Source: Brachymonas wangyanguii (lineage in GTDB: Bacteria > Pseudomonadota > Gammaproteobacteria > Burkholderiales > Burkholderiaceae_C). From it: a stretch of 64,000 bases of DNA. Location of the stretch: positions 992,001-1,056,000 of the forward strand of contig NZ_CP173677.1 in the NCBI RefSeq assembly GCF_045055315.1. The letters are read 5' to 3'. Within the stretch, counting starts at the first letter, position 1. Each line of letters opens with the position of its first letter. Under the pieces are notes generated by a model. The model was not told the DNA's origin, searched no databases, and saw nothing but the letters and a program-made list of their open reading frames with translations. Made by a program: the position numbers and the translations under genes. Below are positions 61,728 to 64,000 of this stretch, in pieces.

Positions 61728-61985
61728 GTGGCCCTGATGATCACCGATGATTGCATCAACTGTGATGTATGCGAGCCCGAGTGCCCGAATGAAGCCATTT
61801 ATCTGGGCGAAGAGATCTACGAGATCAATCCATCCAAGTGTACCGAGTGTGTCGGTCACTTTGACGAGCCCCAGTGCGTGCAGGTCTGCCCGGTGGCCTG
61901 CATCCCGATAAACCCCGAGTTTGTCGAAACGCGGGAACAATTGATGGACAAGTTCCATCAGTTGCAGGACAAGCAGGACGCTTGA
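61728..61985 (+). CDS. YfhL-type 2[4Fe-4S] ferredoxin
   Basis: The 85-residue ferredoxin has the Cys sets CINCDVCEPECP near residues 10-21 and KCTECVGHFDEPQCVQVCPVAC near 38-61; the long insertion between the second set is a feature of the YfhL/Alvin family and gives unusual redox potentials. The start is GTG (61728, MALMITDDC) behind AAGAGG; an ATG three codons on is the alternative. It lies upstream of a small membrane protein gene and pth. Confidence 0.95.
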   Translation: MALMITDDCINCDVCEPECPNEAIYLGEEIYEINPSKCTECVGHFDEPQCVQVCPVACIPINPEFVETREQLMDKFHQLQDKQDA

Positions 61986-62024
61986 TCCGCGCAGGGCGGC
62001 TCCCTGCAGCAGGAGATCGCCGCC

Positions 62025-62267
62025 ATGCCTATTGCCAACATCGTCATCTATTTCGCCTGGATTGCGGCTGTCGTTGCCTTTGTCCTGGCCGGCCTGTCCC
62101 TGACGCACGTGGGGGCTGGCATCCATCCCTTGCTGGGCGATACCCAGGCTGGCCTGGTGTTCCTGCTGTGCGGCATCACCATGGTGGTGTTTGCGATTTT
62201 TCCGCGCCTGATCTACCGCCTGACCAAGCGTGAAAAGGAACAGCACACTGCCGAGGACGATGCCTGA
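62025..62267 (+). CDS. Small membrane protein of unknown function
   Basis: The 80-residue product has two predicted membrane helices, about residues 6-27 and 42-62, separated by a short loop rich in Gly and His, and a charged C-terminal tail (KREKEQHTAEDDA). I recognise no family. An AGCAGGAG-type ribosome site precedes the ATG. It is 40 bp after the YfhL ferredoxin on the same strand and converges with pth; a role next to the ferredoxin is possible but not shown. Confidence 0.65.
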   Translation: MPIANIVIYFAWIAAVVAFVLAGLSLTHVGAGIHPLLGDTQAGLVFLLCGITMVVFAIFPRLIYRLTKREKEQHTAEDDA

Positions 62268-62273
62268 ACGGTC

Positions 62274-62846
62274 TCAGGGTGCCGTATGGATGTCCTTGGT
62301 CGCCTTGGTCATGTCGCCGGCCAGCAGGTCGGGCAGGGCCTTGAGGCTGTGGTCAATCGCCTGTTCGATGGCAATGCGGTGGTCGGGCGAGGGTTTTTTC
62401 AGTACCCAGTGCACCACTTCGGACTTCACGCCCGGATGGCCAATGCCAATGCGCAGGCGCCAGTAATCGGGTGAGCCGAGTTGCGCGTGGATATCGCGCA
62501 GGCCGTTGTGGCCGGCGTGACCGCCGCCTTTCTTGAGCTTGACCTGGCCCGGCTCAAGATCCAGTTCGTCGTGCACCACCAGGATGTTTTCCGGTGGAAT
62601 CTTGAAAAAGCGTGCCAGCGCGCCGACCGACTGGCCGGAGCGGTTCATGAAGGTCTGCGGCTGCAGCACCCAGACCGGCTTGCCCTGGATCGTGGTGCGG
62701 CCCATCAGGCCGTGGTAGCTGCGCTCCATGTTCAGGAACAGGCCCAGCTTGCGCGCGGCGGCATCGGTCCACCAGAAGCCGGCGTTGTGGCGGGTGTCTG
62801 CGTATTGCGGTCCGGGGTTGCCGAGGCCGACGATGAGCTGGATCAT
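62274..62846 (-). CDS. pth: Peptidyl-tRNA hydrolase Pth
   Basis: Pth releases the tRNA from peptidyl-tRNAs dropped by ribosomes. The 190-residue protein has LIVGLGNPG at 4-12, the catalytic His20 in TRHNAGF, the FMNRSGQSV loop and Asp in VHDELDL near residue 93. It lies downstream of rplY and prs on the same strand, the usual betaproteobacterial order, but with its own terminator-separated position. Confidence 0.97.
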   Translation of the reverse strand: MIQLIVGLGNPGPQYADTRHNAGFWWTDAAARKLGLFLNMERSYHGLMGRTTIQGKPVWVLQPQTFMNRSGQSVGALARFFKIPPENILVVHDELDLEPGQVKLKKGGGHAGHNGLRDIHAQLGSPDYWRLRIGIGHPGVKSEVVHWVLKKPSPDHRIAIEQAIDHSLKALPDLLAGDMTKATKDIHTAP

Positions 62847-62895
62847 GACGATGTCTTGCGTGGAGAAAAGAAAGAGGATACGGCAGCGCCCATGA

Positions 62896-62919
62896 AAAAG
62901 CCCACCGAAGTGGGCTTTT
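62896..62919 (-). terminator. Rho-independent terminator of rplY
   Basis: AAAAGCCCAC at 62896-62905 pairs with GTGGGCTTTT at 62910-62919 around CGAA; on the minus strand the stem ends in TTTTT. It starts 20 bp after the rplY stop codon. Confidence 0.88.
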
Positions 62920-62939
62920 CCTGTGCGCGTGTGCCGGGA

Positions 62940-63554
62940 TTATTCGGCAGCAGCTTCGCCTTCGCCTTCAGCAGCGGCAGCAGCGCCACCACCGGCCGGG
63001 CCAACAATGGTCACCAGCACCGGGTCGGTTTCACCGCCCTGGGCGACGAATTCCACGCCTTCGGGCAGGGTCAGCTGGCTGGCCAGCACGACGTCACCCT
63101 TCTTGGCCTGGCTCAGGTCCACGACGATGGCTTCCGGCAGGTCCTTGGGCAGACAGACGATTTCCAGTTCGTTCTGGACGTGGTTGACCGTGCAGCGGTC
63201 CAGCTTGACAGCGTCGGACTCGTCAGCACCCACGAAGTGCAGCGGCACCTTCAGGGTCAACTTCTCGCCAGCGACCACGCGCTGGAAGTCCACGTGCAGC
63301 ACCAGCTGCTTGTAGGGGTGGTATTGCACGTCACGCAGCAGCACCGGGGTGACCTTGCCGGCCACTTCCAGGTTCAGCACGGAAGAGTGGAACACTTCCT
63401 TTTTCAGGGCGTGCCACAGGGCGTTGTGGTCCAGTTCGATGGCGACCGGATCAGCGTTGCCGCCGTAAACGATACCGGGGGTTTTACCAGCATTGCGCAG
63501 GCGGCGGCTCGCACCCGTACCTTGCATGGTGCGCTCAAAAGCGACGACTTTCAT
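62940..63554 (-). CDS. rplY: 50S ribosomal protein L25 / general stress protein Ctc
   Basis: The 204-residue protein is the long, two-domain L25 (TL5/Ctc) form that binds 5S rRNA, with the RRLRNAGKTPGIVYG motif at 17-31 and a C-terminal Ala/Gly/Glu-rich tail. The ATG at 63554 has a GGAG site 7 bp upstream; the open frame above it overlaps prs. It is 103 bp from prs. Confidence 0.96.
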   Translation of the reverse strand: MKVVAFERTMQGTGASRRLRNAGKTPGIVYGGNADPVAIELDHNALWHALKKEVFHSSVLNLEVAGKVTPVLLRDVQYHPYKQLVLHVDFQRVVAGEKLTLKVPLHFVGADESDAVKLDRCTVNHVQNELEIVCLPKDLPEAIVVDLSQAKKGDVVLASQLTLPEGVEFVAQGGETDPVLVTIVGPAGGGAAAAAEGEGEAAAE

Positions 63555-63657
63555 GGTTTTCTCCATTGGTGGCAGCACCGCGACCAGTGTCTGCCTGGGT
63601 TGATAAAAAAATCTGCACTTGAACGTGTGCAGAGGACGTTGTAAGGAGACCGGAAGA

Positions 63658-64000
63658 TCAGTTCTGGTCGTCGCTGTCGCTGAACAGGCCCAGCACGGAA
63701 TCGCCATTGGCAATGTGCTGCATGGTCTTGGCAATCAGCGGGGCTACCGAGACCTGGCGGATCTTGGTGCAAGCCTGCGCTTGCGGCGACAGCGGAATGG
63801 TGTTGGTCACCACCACTTCGTCCAGGGCGTCGCCACGGGCAATGCGCTCGATGGCCGGACCGCTGAAGATCGGGTGGGTACAGTAGGCATAGACATTCTT
63901 GGCACCGCGCTCCTTGAGCACTTCGGCAGCCTTTACCAGGGTGCCGGCGGTGTCGATCATGTCGTCCATGATGATGCAGGTACGGTTGCCGATGTCACCG
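63658..64000 (-). CDS. prs: Ribose-phosphate pyrophosphokinase Prs, 3' part
   Basis: Prs makes PRPP from ribose-5-phosphate and ATP; PRPP is used by several enzymes encoded here (HisE route, NadC). The window holds only the last 113 codons. The PRPP-binding loop DDMIDTAGT is visible just inside the window (about 63960-63936), followed by THPIFSGPA and a C-terminal LGLFSDSDDQN. The 5' part lies beyond the right edge. Confidence 0.96.
   Translation of the reverse strand, partial: GDIGNRTCIIMDDMIDTAGTLVKAAEVLKERGAKNVYAYCTHPIFSGPAIERIARGDALDEVVVTNTIPLSPQAQACTKIRQVSVAPLIAKTMQHIANGDSVLGLFSDSDDQN

Overview
This is a high-GC chromosomal window from a betaproteobacterium. That is inferred from gene content and order: hisF-hisI-hisE followed by hinT and tatABC, alaA-hom-thrC, a pilB-pilC-pilD-coaE-zapD-yacG block, rpsF-priB-rpsR-rplI, pth-rplY-prs, a class I PHA synthase with an acetoacetyl-CoA reductase, and assimilatory APS-type sulfur reduction. 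I cannot fix the family or genus from sequence alone. No rRNA, insertion sequence, CRISPR array or prophage was seen; almost all of the window is ordinary, tightly packed housekeeping DNA. No stretch without a gene exceeds about 250 bp.

Layout. 0-8.4 kb: a [2Fe-2S] flavin reductase, an NAD-dependent epimerase-like protein, the end of the histidine pathway, a small membrane protein, hinT, the Tat translocase, a putative glycosyltransferase, a YhbY RNA-binding protein and rlmE. 8.4-13 kb: ftsH behind a near-perfect heat-shock promoter, then folP and glmM. 13-17.3 kb: a Nudix hydrolase, pgeF, and phaC-phaB for polyhydroxybutyrate. 17.4-18.7 kb: two identical tRNA-Asn genes and an uncharacterised GIY-YIG protein that looks like an insertion. 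18.7-26.6 kb: thiD, a ferredoxin-NADP reductase, a 7Fe ferredoxin and a compact cysI-DUF934-cysH-cysD-cysN cluster.

26.8-29.3 kb holds the most unusual gene: dnaB interrupted exactly in its Walker A motif by a 350-residue intein. The intein starts with Ala, carries the Trp/Cys/Thr set of class 3 inteins and contains a LAGLIDADG homing endonuclease with both acidic motifs intact. A consensus DnaA box lies just upstream of dnaB. 29.3-39 kb: a fused pabB-pabC, phoH with a long low-complexity N-terminus, bcp, a Mth938-like protein, alaA-hom-thrC and an NlpE-like lipoprotein. 39-49 kb: ppsA (with a perfect 10-bp inverted repeat just after its promoter), the S6/PriB/S18/L9 operon, an AAA-type ATPase with mutT, nadA-nadC, sstT and a LysE-type exporter. 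49-55.7 kb (minus strand): nadB, yacG, zapD, coaE and pilD-pilC-pilB, where PilB lacks the usual N-terminal domain. 55.7-64 kb: a histidine phosphatase, a peptide-type ABC transporter whose binding-protein gene converges on its permease/ATPase genes, a YfhL ferredoxin, a small membrane protein, pth, rplY and the 3' part of prs.

Coordinates of many starts were moved inside the longest open frame, using ribosome-binding sites and family N-termini. Promoters and terminators were read by eye and are predictions.
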